From Streptomyces sp. ST2-7A (lineage in GTDB: Bacteria; Actinomycetota; Actinomycetes; Streptomycetales; Streptomycetaceae): DNA of 64,000 nucleotides. The stretch lies in assembly GCF_021390475.1 (NCBI RefSeq), contig NZ_JAJUWS010000001.1, forward strand, positions 186,001 through 250,000. The letters are read 5' to 3'. Position numbers and translations under genes: made by a program. Positions 17,682 to 27,820 of this stretch are shown one piece after another (within the stretch, counting starts at the first letter, position 1; each line of letters opens with the position of its first letter). The notes under the pieces are model-generated. The model made no database searches and was not told where the DNA came from. It worked only from the letters and a program-made list of their open reading frames with translations.

Positions 17682-18644
17682 TCAGCAGCAGCCGGCGACC
17701 GGGCCGGTGCCGGGTAGGGTCCGACGGTTGCGGGACTCCCGGTTGCGGGCGGCCAGCAGGTCGTCCGGCGGATAGCCGACCTCCTCCAGGGTCAGCCCGT
17801 GGGGACGCACCACGTGCACCGCCGAGTCCCGAACCCGGGCCGCCAGCACCCGACCGGGCCAGTCCGACGGCCGGTGACCGTCGCCGACGAAGAGCATCGC
17901 GCCGACCAGCGAGCGGACCATGTTGTGGCAGAAGGCGTCCGCCACCACCGCGGCCTCCAGGACACCGTCCGGGCGGCGCTCCCAGCGCAGCTCGCGCAGC
18001 GTGCGGATGGTGGTGGCGCCCTCCCGGCGCCGGCAGTAGGCGGCGAAGTCGTGCTCGCCCAGCAGTGGCCCGGCCGCCTCGTTCATCGCCGCCTCGTCCA
18101 ACGGGTGGTTGTGCCACAGCACGTGGTCGCGCAGCAGCGGGTCCACACCGCCGGGGCGGTCGGTGACCCGGTAGGCGTACCGGCGGTGGGTGGCGGAGAA
18201 ACGGGCGTCGAAGTGCGGGGGCGCGGGCCGCGCCCGCCACACCCGCACGTCCTTCGGCAGGCGTCCGGCCAGTCGGCGCACCATGTGCTCACCGTGTTCG
18301 GCCCACAGCTCGTGCGGCAGGTCCGCGTGGGCGACCTGTCCGCGGGCGTGCACGCCCGCGTCGGTGCGGCCGGCGACGGTCAACTCGAAGGTCCGGCCGG
18401 TGCGGGTGACGACTCCCAGCGCGTCCTCGATCTCCTGCTGGACGGTGCGGCGCCCGCCCGGTTGCCGGGCCCAGCCGGAGAAGTCGGTACCGGCGTACGA
18501 GATGTCCAGGCGGACCCGAACGGTGCCGGGGGGTGGGGCGAAACGGTCGGCCGGGGGTTCGGGGGCCGCCTCGGTGGGGCGGGTGTCGCCGGGCGGGGCG
18601 TCGGTGGGCGGGGTGTGCTCGGGACGGGCGGCGCTGTCGGTCAC
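17682..18644 (-). CDS. truA: tRNA pseudouridine(38-40) synthase
   Basis: 320 aa. Converts U38-U40 of tRNA anticodon arms to pseudouridine. The catalytic aspartate is Asp95 in [35 protein letters not shown], the typical start of the fold, begins near 43. The first ~40 residues are a Pro/Thr-rich extension. GTG at 18644 was chosen; longer readings run into non-conserved Arg/Pro sequence. The stop region ends in two cysteines (AGCC). Downstream of rplQ but separated by a terminator. Confidence 0.93.
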   Translation of the reverse strand: MTDSAARPEHTPPTDAPPGDTRPTEAAPEPPADRFAPPPGTVRVRLDISYAGTDFSGWARQPGGRRTVQQEIEDALGVVTRTGRTFELTVAGRTDAGVHARGQVAHADLPHELWAEHGEHMVRRLAGRLPKDVRVWRARPAPPHFDARFSATHRRYAYRVTDRPGGVDPLLRDHVLWHNHPLDEAAMNEAAGPLLGEHDFAAYCRRREGATTIRTLRELRWERRPDGVLEAAVVADAFCHNMVRSLVGAMLFVGDGHRPSDWPGRVLAARVRDSAVHVVRPHGLTLEEVGYPPDDLLAARNRESRNRRTLPGTGPVAGCC

Positions 18645-19035
18645 GAGGCCGCATTCTCCCGGATCCGCGCGGACCCCCGCCGCCGGGGCCGGTCGGAACG
18701 CCGGTGCCCGCGCCGCGACGGCCGGGGTCGGAGCCGGCGACGGCGCTCCCGCCCTTCTCCGGGCCTCCCACGCCGCCCGGCGGGTGGGGGACCACGACCG
18801 GCCATGGGGCCGCCCCCGACCCCGTGGGACGTCTCCAGGAGCGGCGGAGCGGGGCCGGGCGTCGACCACCGGGGCGGGAGTCCCGCCCCGGTTCCCCCGG
18901 ACACACCCCTCCAGGGGCGACGGCACCCCGGCAACGGGAACGGGCCCGGCCCCCGCGTTGTGCGGGGACCGGGCCCGTCGGAACCACCCGGCCGGGGCCG
19001 GGCGGGACCCGGGGAGACCGGGAAGGGGCGCCGGA
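18645..19035. other. rplQ-truA intergenic region
   Basis: 391 bp with no supportable gene. It holds the rplQ terminator hairpin (18941-18977) and presumably the truA promoter, which I could not identify. Frames across it are Arg/Gly/Pro-rich shadows. Confidence 0.65.
18941..18977 (-). terminator. rplQ terminator
   Basis: Hairpin of a 9-bp outer stem (CGGGCCCGG/CCGGGCCCG) and a 6-bp inner stem separated by one C-A mismatch, loop GTTGT. It begins about 58 nt past the rplQ stop and ends the alpha operon. Confidence 0.8.
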
Positions 19036-19572
19036 TCAGGCGTCCTTCTTCTCCTCGGTGTCCTTGCCGCCCTCGGCGTCGTTCTGCTCGGTGGCGGAGG
19101 TCTCCGCCACGTCGCCGTCCTTGGAGAGGTCGGTGCCGCCCTTGGCCTCCTCCGACTCCTTCACCGCGCGCCGGTTGGCGGCCTCGGCCTCGCCGACGGC
19201 CTCCTGCTGCACGGTCAGGGCCTCCACCAGTTCGATGACCGCCATCGGGGCGTTGTCGCCGCGACGGGGACCGATCTTGGTGATGCGGGTGTAGCCACCG
19301 GGACGGTTGGCGAACTGCGGGCCGATCTCGGTGAAGAGGGAGTGCACGACACTCTTGTCGGTGATGGTGCGCATCACCTGGCGACGGTTGTGCAGGTCGC
19401 CCTTCTTCGCCTTGGTGATCAGCCGCTCGGCCACCGGGCGCAGGCGACGGGCCTTGGCCTCGGTGGTCTTGATGCGCCCGTGCTCGAACAGCGCGGTGGC
19501 GAGACCCGCCAGCATCAGCCGCTCGTGGGAGGGACCGCCGCCGAGACGACGACCCTTGGTGGGCTTGGGCAT
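19036..19572 (-). CDS. rplQ: Ribosomal protein L17 with acidic C-terminal tail
   Basis: 178 aa against about 120 in most bacteria. The L17 core [21 protein letters not shown] through [26 protein letters not shown] is complete; from about residue 125 follows a Glu/Asp/Lys/Thr-rich tail (for example DTEEKKDA) typical of streptomycetes. Last gene of the alpha operon after rpoA, with a 213-nt gap containing a hairpin. Confidence 0.96.
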   Translation of the reverse strand: MPKPTKGRRLGGGPSHERLMLAGLATALFEHGRIKTTEAKARRLRPVAERLITKAKKGDLHNRRQVMRTITDKSVVHSLFTEIGPQFANRPGGYTRITKIGPRRGDNAPMAVIELVEALTVQQEAVGEAEAANRRAVKESEEAKGGTDLSKDGDVAETSATEQNDAEGGKDTEEKKDA

Positions 19573-19653
19573 CGGGTTTCTCCTTCGTGACTGCACCGGC
19601 CGTGTCAGGTACCGGTGTCAGGGCCCGCCCGGGCCGGTGCCGGGGCGGGGTGC

Positions 19654-19675
19654 CCGGGGGGCCGTGGCCCCCCGG
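19654..19675 (-). terminator. Intercistronic hairpin between rpoA and rplQ
   Basis: Perfect 10-bp stem CCGGGGGGCC/GGCCCCCCGG with a two-base centre, midway in the 213-nt gap. It could be a partial terminator, an RNA processing site or an mRNA stabiliser. Confidence 0.5.
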
Positions 19676-19785
19676 AACGTTACCGGGCCGACCGTGCGGC
19701 CCGGGATGATCGGGTGTCGCGCGGTCGGCCGTGCGCGGTCCCGCGCCCCGGCCGACGGTGTCGGGACCGGGGCGCGGGTGCGGGC

Positions 19786-20808
19786 TCAGTACTGCTCGGT
19801 CTCGGCGAAGCCGGGGTCGCCGTCGTCGTCGGCGCCGAAGGCGTCGGCGGCGGAGGTCGGGTCGAATCCGGGCGGGCTGTCCTTCAGGGCCAGGCCCATG
19901 CCGGCCAGCTTCGCCTTGACCTCGTCGATGGACTTCGCGCCGAAGTTGCGGATGTCCAGCAGGTCGGCCTCGGAGCGGGCGACCAGCTCGCCGACGGAGT
20001 GGATGCCCTCGCGCTTGAGGCAGTTGTAGGAGCGGACGGTCAGCTCCAGCTCCTCGATCGGCAGCGCCAGGTCGGCGGCGAGCGCGGCGTCGGTCGGGGA
20101 CGGGCCCATGTCGATGCCCTCGGCGTCGACGTTGAGCTCGCGGGCCAGGCCGAACAGCTCGACCAGGGTCTTGCCGGCGGAGGCCATGGCGTCGCGCGGA
20201 CGCATCGACTCCTTGGTCTCGACGTCGACGATCAGCTTGTCGAAGTCGGTGCGCTGCTCGACACGGGTCGCCTCGACCTTGTAGGTGACCTTGAGCACGG
20301 GGCTGTAGATGGAGTCGACCGGGATGCGGCCGATCTCCTGGCCCGCCTGCTTGTTCTGCACGGCGGAGACGTAGCCGCGACCGCGCTCGACGGTCAGCTC
20401 CATCTCCAGCTTGCCCTTGGCGTTGAGGCCGGCCAGCACCAGGTCGGGGTTGTGCACCTCGACGCCGGCGGGCGGGGCGATGTCGGCGGCGGTGACCGGG
20501 CCGGGGCCCTGCTTGCGCAGGTACATCACGACCGGCTCGTCGTGCTCGGAGGAGACGACCAGCTGCTTGATGTTGAGGATCAGGTCGGTGAGGTCCTCCT
20601 TGACGCCGGGCACGGTGGAGAACTCGTGCAGCACACCGTCGACGCGGATGCTGGTGACGGCGGCACCCGGGATGGAGGAGAGCAGGGTGCGACGCAGGGA
20701 GTTCCCCAGGGTGTAGCCGAAGCCCGGCTCCAGCGGCTCGATCACGAACCGGGAGCGGAACTCGTCGACGACCTCTTCGGTCAGGGAGGGACGCTGTGCG
20801 ATCAGCAT
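19786..20808 (-). CDS. rpoA: RNA polymerase alpha subunit
   Basis: 340 aa, full length. The N-terminal domain ([40 protein letters not shown] onward) dimerises and seats beta and beta-prime. The C-terminal domain ([25 protein letters not shown]...[13 protein letters not shown]) binds UP elements and activators. A 30-residue Asp/Ala-rich tail follows. rpsD, found before rpoA in many bacteria, is absent here as in other streptomycetes. Confidence 0.98.
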   Translation of the reverse strand: MLIAQRPSLTEEVVDEFRSRFVIEPLEPGFGYTLGNSLRRTLLSSIPGAAVTSIRVDGVLHEFSTVPGVKEDLTDLILNIKQLVVSSEHDEPVVMYLRKQGPGPVTAADIAPPAGVEVHNPDLVLAGLNAKGKLEMELTVERGRGYVSAVQNKQAGQEIGRIPVDSIYSPVLKVTYKVEATRVEQRTDFDKLIVDVETKESMRPRDAMASAGKTLVELFGLARELNVDAEGIDMGPSPTDAALAADLALPIEELELTVRSYNCLKREGIHSVGELVARSEADLLDIRNFGAKSIDEVKAKLAGMGLALKDSPPGFDPTSAADAFGADDDGDPGFAETEQY

Positions 20809-21006
20809 GGGTGATGACTCCAGTCTTCGGCACCCGCTATTTGATGCCGAGGCGGACGACGGGGAGTGCGGCGGACGCCGCTCCCCGGGACGACGACACC
20901 GGGGTGTCGCCGGGCCCGGCCGGCGGCGTGTCGTGCGCCGCCGGTGGGTGCTGCGGGGTGGTGCGGGGCCGCGGGCCGATCGCCCTTCGCGGGGGCGGGG
21001 ACCCGC

Positions 21007-21040
21007 CGTCGGGTCGGGTCCCGGGGGATCCGACCCGACG
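21007..21040 (-). terminator. Second hairpin in the rpsK-rpoA gap
   Basis: Eleven-bp perfect arms (CGTCGGGTCGG / CCGACCCGACG) with a 12-nt loop. Forms a tandem pair with 21044-21087 in the 284-nt gap before rpoA. Confidence 0.6.
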
Positions 21041-21043
21041 ATT

Positions 21044-21087
21044 GGCCGTTCCCGTCCGGATGCCGGGGCACCGGGACGGGAACGGCC
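21044..21087 (-). terminator. First hairpin in the rpsK-rpoA gap
   Basis: Fourteen-bp perfect arms (GGCCGTTCCCGTCC / GGACGGGAACGGCC) with a 16-nt loop, starting 5 nt after the rpsK stop. It would terminate or pause transcription before rpoA. Confidence 0.65.
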
Positions 21088-21092
21088 GGTGG

Positions 21093-21497
21093 TCAGACGC
21101 GCCGACGCTTGGGCGGACGGCAGCCGTTGTGCGGGGTGGGGGTCACGTCCTGGATGGACCCGACCTCCAGGCCGGTGGCCTGGAGGGAACGGATCGCGGT
21201 CTCACGACCGGAACCGGGGCCCTTCACGAAGACGTCCACCTTGCGCATGCCGTGCTCCTGCGCACGACGGGCGGCGCTCTCCGCCGCCATCTGCGCGGCG
21301 AACGGGGTGGACTTGCGGGACCCCTTGAAGCCGACGTGGCCGGCGGAGGCCCAGGAGATCACGTTCCCGGACGGATCGGTGATCGAAACGATGGTGTTGT
21401 TGAACGTGCTCTTGATGTGGGCGTGCCCATGAGCGACGTTCTTCTTCTCCTTGCGGCGCACCTTCTTGGCGCCGGCCTGTCGGCCCTTCGGAGGCAT
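21093..21497 (-). CDS. rpsK: Ribosomal protein S11
   Basis: 134 aa, full length, with [20 protein letters not shown] in the core and the basic C-terminus [10 protein letters not shown] that contacts 16S rRNA at the platform. ATG at 21497, 67 nt after rpsM. Confidence 0.97.
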   Translation of the reverse strand: MPPKGRQAGAKKVRRKEKKNVAHGHAHIKSTFNNTIVSITDPSGNVISWASAGHVGFKGSRKSTPFAAQMAAESAARRAQEHGMRKVDVFVKGPGSGRETAIRSLQATGLEVGSIQDVTPTPHNGCRPPKRRRV

Positions 21498-21564
21498 AAA
21501 GCGCTATCTCCCGTGGAGGTGGTCGGTCCCGCTGCGCGGACCGCGAAACGGCGTCCGGAGCGGA

Positions 21565-21945
21565 CTACTTCTTGCCCGGCTTCTTCTTGCCGGCGATGGC
21601 GCGGCGCGGGCCCTTGCGGGTACGCGCGTTGGTCTTGGTGCGCTGTCCGCGAACCGGGAGGCCGCGACGGTGGCGCAGACCCTCGTAGCTGCCGATCTCG
21701 ACCTTGCGGCGGATGTCGGCCTGGACCTCGCGTCGAAGGTCACCCTCGGTGCGAATGTTGGCCTCGACGTACTCGCGGAGGCGGACCAGCTCTTCCTCGG
21801 AGAGGTCGCGAACGCGGGTGTCGGGGTTGATACCCGTCTCGCCGAGAGCGGTCTGCGACAGGGTGCGACCGATGCCGAAGACGTAGGTGAGGGCGACCTC
21901 GACGCGCTTGTCGCGCGGCAGGTCAACGCCGGATAGGCGTGCCAT
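21565..21945 (-). CDS. rpsM: Ribosomal protein S13
   Basis: 126 aa. [26 protein letters not shown] at the start and the Lys/Arg tail KKPGKK at the end; S13 sits in the 30S head and contacts the P-site tRNA and L5. A 215-nt gap after rpmJ may carry an internal promoter. Confidence 0.97.
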   Translation of the reverse strand: MARLSGVDLPRDKRVEVALTYVFGIGRTLSQTALGETGINPDTRVRDLSEEELVRLREYVEANIRTEGDLRREVQADIRRKVEIGSYEGLRHRRGLPVRGQRTKTNARTRKGPRRAIAGKKKPGKK

Positions 21946-22160
21946 GCGTGGGCTCCTGATTCGTATCGGAGGTCTGCCGCAGTGCCGATCCCGGCATGGC
22001 TACCGGGCCCCGGCCTCCGACCGGGGGTGTCGCCCTCCGCGCGGAGCGGGGACGGGACAGTGCGGTATTGACGTGTGGGGCGACGATCCGGGCACGAGTG
22101 GCCGGTCACCGCCCGGGCGCGTGAAGTCTGCTCGAAGTGTTCGGTGCGGCGTGTCCGCGA

Positions 22161-22274
22161 TCAGCCCTGGCGCTGCTTGTGGCGCAGGTTGTCGCAGATG
22201 ACCATGACCCGACCGTGACGGCGGATCACCTTGCACTTGTCACAGATCTTCTTGACGCTCGGCTTGACCTTCAT
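22161..22274 (-). CDS. rpmJ: Ribosomal protein L36, zinc-binding form
   Basis: 37 aa. [20 protein letters not shown] is followed by [13 protein letters not shown], giving the zinc ligands Cys11, Cys14, Cys27 and His32. This is the C+ (zinc-containing) type. Located 26 nt after infA, as is standard. Confidence 0.97.
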   Translation of the reverse strand: MKVKPSVKKICDKCKVIRRHGRVMVICDNLRHKQRQG

Positions 22275-22300
22275 GGGATTGAGGTTCTCCGGGTCTCGAT

Positions 22301-22522
22301 CTACTTGTAGCGGTAGACGATCCGCCCGCGCGTCAGGTCGTAGGGCGAGAGCTCCACCACGACCCGGTCGTCGGGCAGGATACGGATGTAGTGCATCCGC
22401 ATCTTGCCGCTGATATGCGCGAGAACTTGGTGCCCGTTCTCCAGCTCAACCTTGAACATCGCGTTCGGCAGAGACTCGACGACGGTGCCCTCGATCTCGA
22501 TGGCCCCTTGTTTTTTGGCCAT
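22301..22522 (-). CDS. infA: Translation initiation factor IF-1
   Basis: 73 aa S1-fold protein. [20 protein letters not shown] through [15 protein letters not shown] is the complete family sequence. It occupies the ribosomal A site during initiation. It heads infA-rpmJ-rpsM-rpsK after a 445-nt gap, so it should have its own promoter. Confidence 0.97.
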   Translation of the reverse strand: MAKKQGAIEIEGTVVESLPNAMFKVELENGHQVLAHISGKMRMHYIRILPDDRVVVELSPYDLTRGRIVYRYK

Positions 22523-22967
22523 ACTTGAGCGTTTCACCTTCCGGGATCGGCTACCTGGACAGCCCTGATACACGGGTGTACCGGGACCGACGCACCAGTC
22601 TACGTGAGCACCGGGGAAAAAACGAATCAGGTAGGCTTCCCCGGCATCAAGATCATTAAGCGGCGGGGCGCCGATCGGAAACGAGGGGGTTTTCCCCGGG
22701 TTCCCGTGCTTTTCCACCGAATCCACCCGGGCGCCGGAACCCGGGCCCCACGCCCCGGTCCCGGGGGTCGCGCACCTTTCCGGAGCCGCCCGGGTCTCCC
22801 CCGGCGGCCCGCGTCCCGGTCCTCCCGGCGGACCCGGTCCCCGGCGTGGGACCCCGGTGTGCCCGGTTCCCGCCGGCGGCGCCACCGGGGCACGCGGATG
22901 CCGGTGGGTCCCCGGGTCTCCCCCGGCCCCCGGTCCCGCCGGGTCCGTTCCCCTCCGGCCGGGCGGA
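22523..22967. other. map-infA intergenic region
   Basis: 445 bp without a supportable gene. Next to infA there is an AT-richer stretch (22610-22665) and a possible -10 TAGACT (22602-22597, minus strand) without a good -35. A 16-bp direct repeat, CCCGGGTCTCCCCCGG, occurs at 22789-22804 and 22911-22926. Confidence 0.6.
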
Positions 22968-23804
22968 TCAGCCCAGCGGGTCCGGTGCCGCCTCGACGCC
23001 CAGCTCCGCCAGCCGCGCCCGGCCGCCGTCGGGGGCGGTGAGCACCAGCGGGCCGCGCTCGGTCAGCGCGATCGAGTGCTCCCAGTGCGCCGACCAGCCG
23101 CCGTCCTCGCTCTTGACCGTCCAGTCGTCGGAGAGCACATGGGTGGCCGGGTCACCGAGGGTGACCATCGGCTCGATGGCCAGACACATCCCCGCCACCA
23201 GGCGGGGCCCCTTGCCCCGGCGCCGCTCGACGTAGTTCAGCACGTGCGGCTCCATGTGCATGGCGCTGCCGATGCCGTGCCCGCCGTACTCCTCGACGAT
23301 GCCCCAGCGTCCCGAGGGCGGCGGGGGCTGCTTGCGGATGTCCCGCTCGACCGCCCGGGAGATGTCCACCAGTCGGCCGCCGACCCGCATGGCGGCGATG
23401 CCGGCCCACAGCGAGTGCTCGGTGACCCGGCTCAGCTCGTGGACCTCGGGCGGGTGACCGTCGCCGACGAAGACGGTCAGTGCCGCGTCCGCGTGCCAAC
23501 CGTCGATGATGGCACCGGCGTCGATGGAGATGATGTCGCCGGAGGCCAGGACGGTGTCCTCGGAGGGGATGCCGTGCACCACCACGTCGTTCACCGAGGT
23601 GCAGATGTTGCCGGGGAAACCGCCGTAGCCGAGGAAGTTGGGCTTGGCACCGTGCTCGGCGATCACGGCGGCGGCGATCCGGTCCAACTCGGCCGTGGTG
23701 GTCCCGGGCACGGCGGCCTCGGCGCAGCGGCGGTGCATCTCGGCGACCACCAGCCCCGCCGCACGCATGCTCGCGATCTGCTCGGGGGTCTTGATCTCCA
23801 CCAT
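22968..23804 (-). CDS. map: Methionine aminopeptidase, type I
   Basis: 278 aa. Removes the initiator Met from nascent proteins. The metal-site sequences are all present: [15 protein letters not shown] (two Asp), [14 protein letters not shown] (His), CLAIEPMV (Glu) and the C-terminal WEHSIALTE (Glu). The gene ends the secY-adk-map group, 97 nt after adk. Confidence 0.96.
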   Translation of the reverse strand: MVEIKTPEQIASMRAAGLVVAEMHRRCAEAAVPGTTTAELDRIAAAVIAEHGAKPNFLGYGGFPGNICTSVNDVVVHGIPSEDTVLASGDIISIDAGAIIDGWHADAALTVFVGDGHPPEVHELSRVTEHSLWAGIAAMRVGGRLVDISRAVERDIRKQPPPPSGRWGIVEEYGGHGIGSAMHMEPHVLNYVERRRGKGPRLVAGMCLAIEPMVTLGDPATHVLSDDWTVKSEDGGWSAHWEHSIALTERGPLVLTAPDGGRARLAELGVEAAPDPLG

Positions 23805-23901
23805 GAATCGGGTTCTCTTCCGTGCCGGGTCGAAGGGGCCGGGATCGGCCGAGGGGATGTCGCGCCCCGGGGTGGTCGCCGCGACGGCGCGCGGCGGGAT
23901 G

Positions 23902-24558
23902 TCAGACGGTGCGGTGCGGCAGGGCGCCCAGCGCGCGCCGCGTCACCTCGGGAACGGCTCCGAGGGCGGGGATGGTCACCACGAGGTCCTGCCGTCGGTA
24001 GTGGCCGATGATCGGCTCGGTCTCCCGGTGGTAGACCTCCAGGCGCTTGCGGACGGTGTCCTCCTGGTCGTCCTCGCGCTGGTACAGCTCACCGCCGCAG
24101 ACGTCGCAGACGCCCTCGGCGCGCGGCCTGCTGTACTCGGTGTGGAACACGTGGCCGCTGTCCTCGCGGCAGATGCGGCGGCCGGCGATGCGCCGGACCA
24201 CCTCGTCCTCGGGGACCTCGAGGTCCAGAACGGCGTCCAGCGCGATGCCGGTCTCCCCCAACAGCTTGTCCAGGGCCTCGGCCTGGAACAGGTTGCGGGG
24301 GAAGCCGTCGAGCAGGAAACCGCCCTCGGCGTCGGGAGCGGCCATCCGGTCCGCCGCCATCCCGATCGTGACCTCGTCCGGTACCAGTCGCCCCTCGCGC
24401 ATGTACTCCTGCGCCCGACGACCGAGCTCGGTCCCCTGCCGGATGTTCGCCCGGAAGAGGTCTCCGGTCGAGATGTGCGGGATACCGAGGTTCTCGGCGA
24501 GCAGGGCCGCCTGGGTGCCCTTGCCCGCCCCGGGCGGTCCAACGAGGACGATACGCAT
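23902..24558 (-). CDS. adk: Adenylate kinase
   Basis: 218 aa. Interconverts ATP + AMP and 2 ADP. P-loop GPPGAGKGTQ at residues 7-16, the AMP-binding region HISTGDLFRANI and DGFPRN, and a LID domain with CRED and CDVC suggesting a partly cysteine-based zinc LID. Its ATG overlaps the secY stop by one base (TGATG). Confidence 0.97.
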   Translation of the reverse strand: MRIVLVGPPGAGKGTQAALLAENLGIPHISTGDLFRANIRQGTELGRRAQEYMREGRLVPDEVTIGMAADRMAAPDAEGGFLLDGFPRNLFQAEALDKLLGETGIALDAVLDLEVPEDEVVRRIAGRRICREDSGHVFHTEYSRPRAEGVCDVCGGELYQREDDQEDTVRKRLEVYHRETEPIIGHYRRQDLVVTIPALGAVPEVTRRALGALPHRTV

Positions 24559-25868
24559 CAGCGGAGGAACCCTTCATAGTTTCGCTGGTGGAGCTGGCTC
24601 TCGATCTGCCGAACCGTCTCCAGACCGACACCCACGATGATGAGGATGGAGGTACCGCCGAACGGGAACTCCCCCTGCGCGTTGAACGCGATGAGGGCGA
24701 CAGCGGGCACCAGGGCGATCAGACCGAGGTAGATCGAACCGGGCCACGTGATGCGGTTCAACACGTAGCTCAGGTATTCGACCGTGGGTCGTCCGGCCCG
24801 GATCCCGGGGATGAACCCACCATACTTCTTCATGTTTTCGGCCACGTCTTCGGGGTTGAAGGTGATGGCCACGTAGAAGAAGGCGAAGAACACGATGAGG
24901 GTGAAGTAGCTGAGCAGGTAGATCGGGCTGTCCATCTGGACCAGGTGTCGCTGGATCCAGTCGGCCCACACCCCATCGGATCCGCTGAACTGCACCAGCA
25001 GCAGCGGGATGTAGAGCAGCGACGAGGCGAAGATGACGGGGATCACGCCCGCCTGGTTCACCTTGAGCGGGATGTAGGTCGAGGTACCGCCGTAGGAACG
25101 GCGCCCGATCATGCGCTTGGCGTACTGCACGGGGATGCGACGCTGCGCCAGCTCGACGAAGACCACCAGGCCCACCATGGCCAGACCGCAGGCGATGACC
25201 ACGCCGAACTCGATCCAACCGTCGGCCAGGGTGCCACCGTTCTTGATCGACCACAGCGCGCCGGGGAAGCCCGCCGCGATGGAGACGAACATCAGCATCG
25301 ACATGCCGTTGCCGATGCCGCGGTCGGTGATGAGCTCACCCAGCCACATGATGAGCGCGGTGGCCGAGGTGAGGGTGATGATCATGACCAGGACGGTGAA
25401 CATGCCGTCGTCGGTCAGGATGGGTTCGGTACAGCCGGCGAACAGCGAACCGCTGCGGGCGGTGGCCACCAGACCGGTGGCCTGCAGCACCGCGAGGGCG
25501 ACCGTCAGGTATCGCGTGTACTGCGTGATCTTCGCCTGCCCGGCCTGTCCCTCCTTCTTGAGGGCCTCCAGCCGCGGGATCACCACGACCAGGAGCTGCA
25601 GAATGATGCTCGCCGTGATGTACGGCATGATCCCCAGCGCGAAGATGGTGAGCTGCATCAGGGCGCCACCACTGAACATGTTGACCAGACCGAAGAGACC
25701 CGCGTTGCTGTCCTCGATCTGTGCCACGCAGTACTGGACGTTCTGATAGCTCACGCCGGGCGTGGGGACGTGGGCCCCGAACCGGAACAGCACCACGATG
25801 CCGAGCGTGAAGAGCAGCTTCTTGCGCAGGTCGGGCGTCTGGAACGCCCGGGCGAACGCGGTGAGCAC
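24558..25868 (-). CDS. secY: Preprotein translocase channel subunit SecY
   Basis: 436 aa, ten-helix channel protein of the Sec export system. I chose the GTG at 25868 because it has a strong ribosome binding site (AGGAGG) and gives the conserved start LTAFARAFQTPDLRKKLLFTLGIV; an in-frame GTG at 25925 adds 19 non-conserved residues. The plug and pore region and the cytoplasmic loop with RRIPVQYAKRMIGRR are present. It is separated from rplO by a hairpin. Confidence 0.96.
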   Translation of the reverse strand: MLTAFARAFQTPDLRKKLLFTLGIVVLFRFGAHVPTPGVSYQNVQYCVAQIEDSNAGLFGLVNMFSGGALMQLTIFALGIMPYITASIILQLLVVVIPRLEALKKEGQAGQAKITQYTRYLTVALAVLQATGLVATARSGSLFAGCTEPILTDDGMFTVLVMIITLTSATALIMWLGELITDRGIGNGMSMLMFVSIAAGFPGALWSIKNGGTLADGWIEFGVVIACGLAMVGLVVFVELAQRRIPVQYAKRMIGRRSYGGTSTYIPLKVNQAGVIPVIFASSLLYIPLLLVQFSGSDGVWADWIQRHLVQMDSPIYLLSYFTLIVFFAFFYVAITFNPEDVAENMKKYGGFIPGIRAGRPTVEYLSYVLNRITWPGSIYLGLIALVPAVALIAFNAQGEFPFGGTSILIIVGVGLETVRQIESQLHQRNYEGFLR

Positions 25869-26062
25869 GGTTCCTCCTGCGCCCCCCGCGAAGACCTCGC
25901 GAGAGGTGACGGTCTTGTAGTTCACGGATACTGAGGGAATTACGGGGGTGCTTCCCGAAGATCCGGGAAGGCCCCGGAACCCACGGCACGGCGGGCTCGG
26001 GACACGGCACCGCAGGCCACCTTACCGGCCGTATCGCGATGCGGGAATGACACCGCATACGC

Positions 26063-26099
26063 GTGACCGGGGACGCCTGTTCGAAGCGCCCCCGGTCAC
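26063..26099 (-). terminator. Terminator between rplO and secY
   Basis: Fourteen-bp arms (GTGACCGGGGACGC / GCGCCCCCGGTCAC) with one mismatch and a 9-nt loop, 28 nt past the rplO stop. It should separate the spc ribosomal genes from secY-adk-map. Confidence 0.65.
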
Positions 26100-26127
26100 A
26101 TCTTTTTCACATGTCCCGCGCGAAGCG

Positions 26128-26592
26128 TCAGAGCAGTTCGTCGACGGTTCCGCCGGCGGCGGTGATCTTCTCCTTGGCGGAGCCGGAGACGGCGTCGACC
26201 GTCACCCGCAGCGCCACGGAGATCTCACCGTTGCCGAGGACCTTCACCAGCTCGTTGTCGCGCACCGCGCCCTTGGCCACCAGGTCCGGCACGGTCACCT
26301 CGCCACCCTCCGGGTAGAGGACGGCCAGACGGTCCAGGTTGACGACCTGGAACTGCTTGTGGGCGGGGTTCTTGAAGCCCTTGAGCTTCGGCAGCCGCAT
26401 GTGCAGCGGCAGCTGACCACCCTCGAACCCGGCCTTCACCTGGTAACGGGCCTTGGTGCCCTTGGTGCCGCGACCGGCGGTCTTGCCCTTGGAAGCCTCA
26501 CCACGACCCACACGGGTCTTGGCGGTCTTCGCCCCCGGGGCGGGCCGCAGGTTGTGGATCTTCAGCGGCTTGTCGGCGTTCTCGCCCGCCAT
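26128..26592 (-). CDS. rplO: Ribosomal protein L15
   Basis: 154 aa, complete: [35 protein letters not shown] at the start, the usual Gly/Arg-rich 23S rRNA-binding extension. One base separates it from the rpmD stop. Confidence 0.97.
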   Translation of the reverse strand: MAGENADKPLKIHNLRPAPGAKTAKTRVGRGEASKGKTAGRGTKGTKARYQVKAGFEGGQLPLHMRLPKLKGFKNPAHKQFQVVNLDRLAVLYPEGGEVTVPDLVAKGAVRDNELVKVLGNGEISVALRVTVDAVSGSAKEKITAAGGTVDELL

Positions 26593-26593
26593 G

Positions 26594-26776
26594 TCAGTCC
26601 ACCTCCTCGACCGTCACGAGGTGCCGCACGGTGTTCGCCATGCCGCGGATCTCCGGACGGTCCTCCTTGACCACCACGTCGTTGATGCGGCGCAGCCCGA
26701 GGGAGCGCAGCGTCTCGCGGTGGTTCTGCTTACTGCCGATGTAGGACTTGGTCTGGGTGATCTTCAGGTGAGCCAT
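26594..26776 (-). CDS. rpmD: Ribosomal protein L30
   Basis: 60 aa. [20 protein letters not shown] and [21 protein letters not shown] are typical. The start overlaps the rpsE stop by one base (TGATG). Confidence 0.97.
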   Translation of the reverse strand: MAHLKITQTKSYIGSKQNHRETLRSLGLRRINDVVVKEDRPEIRGMANTVRHLVTVEEVD

Positions 26777-27378
26777 CACGCACCAATCCCTGCCCGCGCC
26801 CGCAGCAGAGCGGCGGGGGCGACATCCTCCAGCGGCAGACCACGACGGGCGGCGATCTCCTCGGGGCGCTGCAGGCCCCGCAGAGCGGCCACCGTGGCGT
26901 GCACGATGTTGATGGGGTTGGACGAGCCGAGCGACTTGCTCAGCACGTCGTGGATGCCGGCGCACTCCAGAACGGCGCGCACCGGGCCACCGGCGATCAC
27001 ACCGGTACCGGGGGAGGCGGGCTTCAGCAGGACGACGCCCGCGGCCTTCTCGCCCTGGATGGGGTGCGGGATGGTGCCCTGGATCCGGGGCACCTTGAAG
27101 AAGGACTTCTTGGCCTCCTCCACACCCTTGGCGATGGCGGCCGGCACCTCCTTCGCCTTGCCGTAACCGACGCCCACGGTGCCGTCACCGTCGCCCACCA
27201 CGACCAGCGCGGTGAAGCTGAAGCGACGACCACCCTTCACGACCTTGGCGACGCGATTGATCGCGACGACGCGCTCGACGTACGCGGTCTTCTCGGCGGC
27301 CGCGCCACCGTCCCGGCCCTTCCGGTCCCGCCGCTCGCCGCCACCGGCGCCGCCACCGCGGCGCTGGGGTCCAGCCAT
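26776..27378 (-). CDS. rpsE: Ribosomal protein S5
   Basis: 200 aa. The dsRBD-like fold with [21 protein letters not shown] (the spectinomycin and ram loop) is complete. A Gly/Arg-rich N-terminal extension of about 35 residues precedes it. ATG at 27378. Confidence 0.97.
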   Translation of the reverse strand: MAGPQRRGGGAGGGERRDRKGRDGGAAAEKTAYVERVVAINRVAKVVKGGRRFSFTALVVVGDGDGTVGVGYGKAKEVPAAIAKGVEEAKKSFFKVPRIQGTIPHPIQGEKAAGVVLLKPASPGTGVIAGGPVRAVLECAGIHDVLSKSLGSSNPINIVHATVAALRGLQRPEEIAARRGLPLEDVAPAALLRARAGIGA

Positions 27379-27433
27379 TGGAATTACCTCTCTCGTCTTG
27401 TCCGCTCAGCCAGCTGTTGGCAACGGAACCGGC

Positions 27434-27817
27434 TCAGAACTTGAGACCGGCCTCACGGGCGGCGTCCGCCAGGGCGGCGACCCGCCCGGCGTACCTGCTG
27501 CCGCCCCGGTCGAAGACGACGGCCTCGACGCCGGCCGCCTTCGCCCGCTCGGCGACCAGGGCGCCGACCCGCTGGGCCTGCGCGCTCTTGTCGCCGTCGG
27601 TGCCGCGGATGGAGGCGTCCATGGACGAGGCGGAGGCCAGAGTGTGGCCCGCGATGTCGTCGATGACCTGAGCCACCACGTGGCGGTTGGAACGGGTCAC
27701 GACCAGGCGCGGACGCTCCGGGGTGCCCGAGATCTTCTTGCGGATGCGGATGTGCCGACGCTTTGTCGCGGCACGCTTCCGGGCGTCACCCTTGGCGATC
27801 TTCACACCGTATGCCAT
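27434..27817 (-). CDS. rplR: Ribosomal protein L18
   Basis: 127 aa. [21 protein letters not shown] and the C-terminal [26 protein letters not shown] are the 5S rRNA-binding family features. Three nt after rplF. Confidence 0.97.
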   Translation of the reverse strand: MAYGVKIAKGDARKRAATKRRHIRIRKKISGTPERPRLVVTRSNRHVVAQVIDDIAGHTLASASSMDASIRGTDGDKSAQAQRVGALVAERAKAAGVEAVVFDRGGSRYAGRVAALADAAREAGLKF

Positions 27818-27820
27818 GGC

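Noticed and set aside
25869..25925. Upstream GTG start for secY
   Set aside because: The extra 19 residues are not conserved and would overlap the strong AGGAGG site used by the GTG at 25868.
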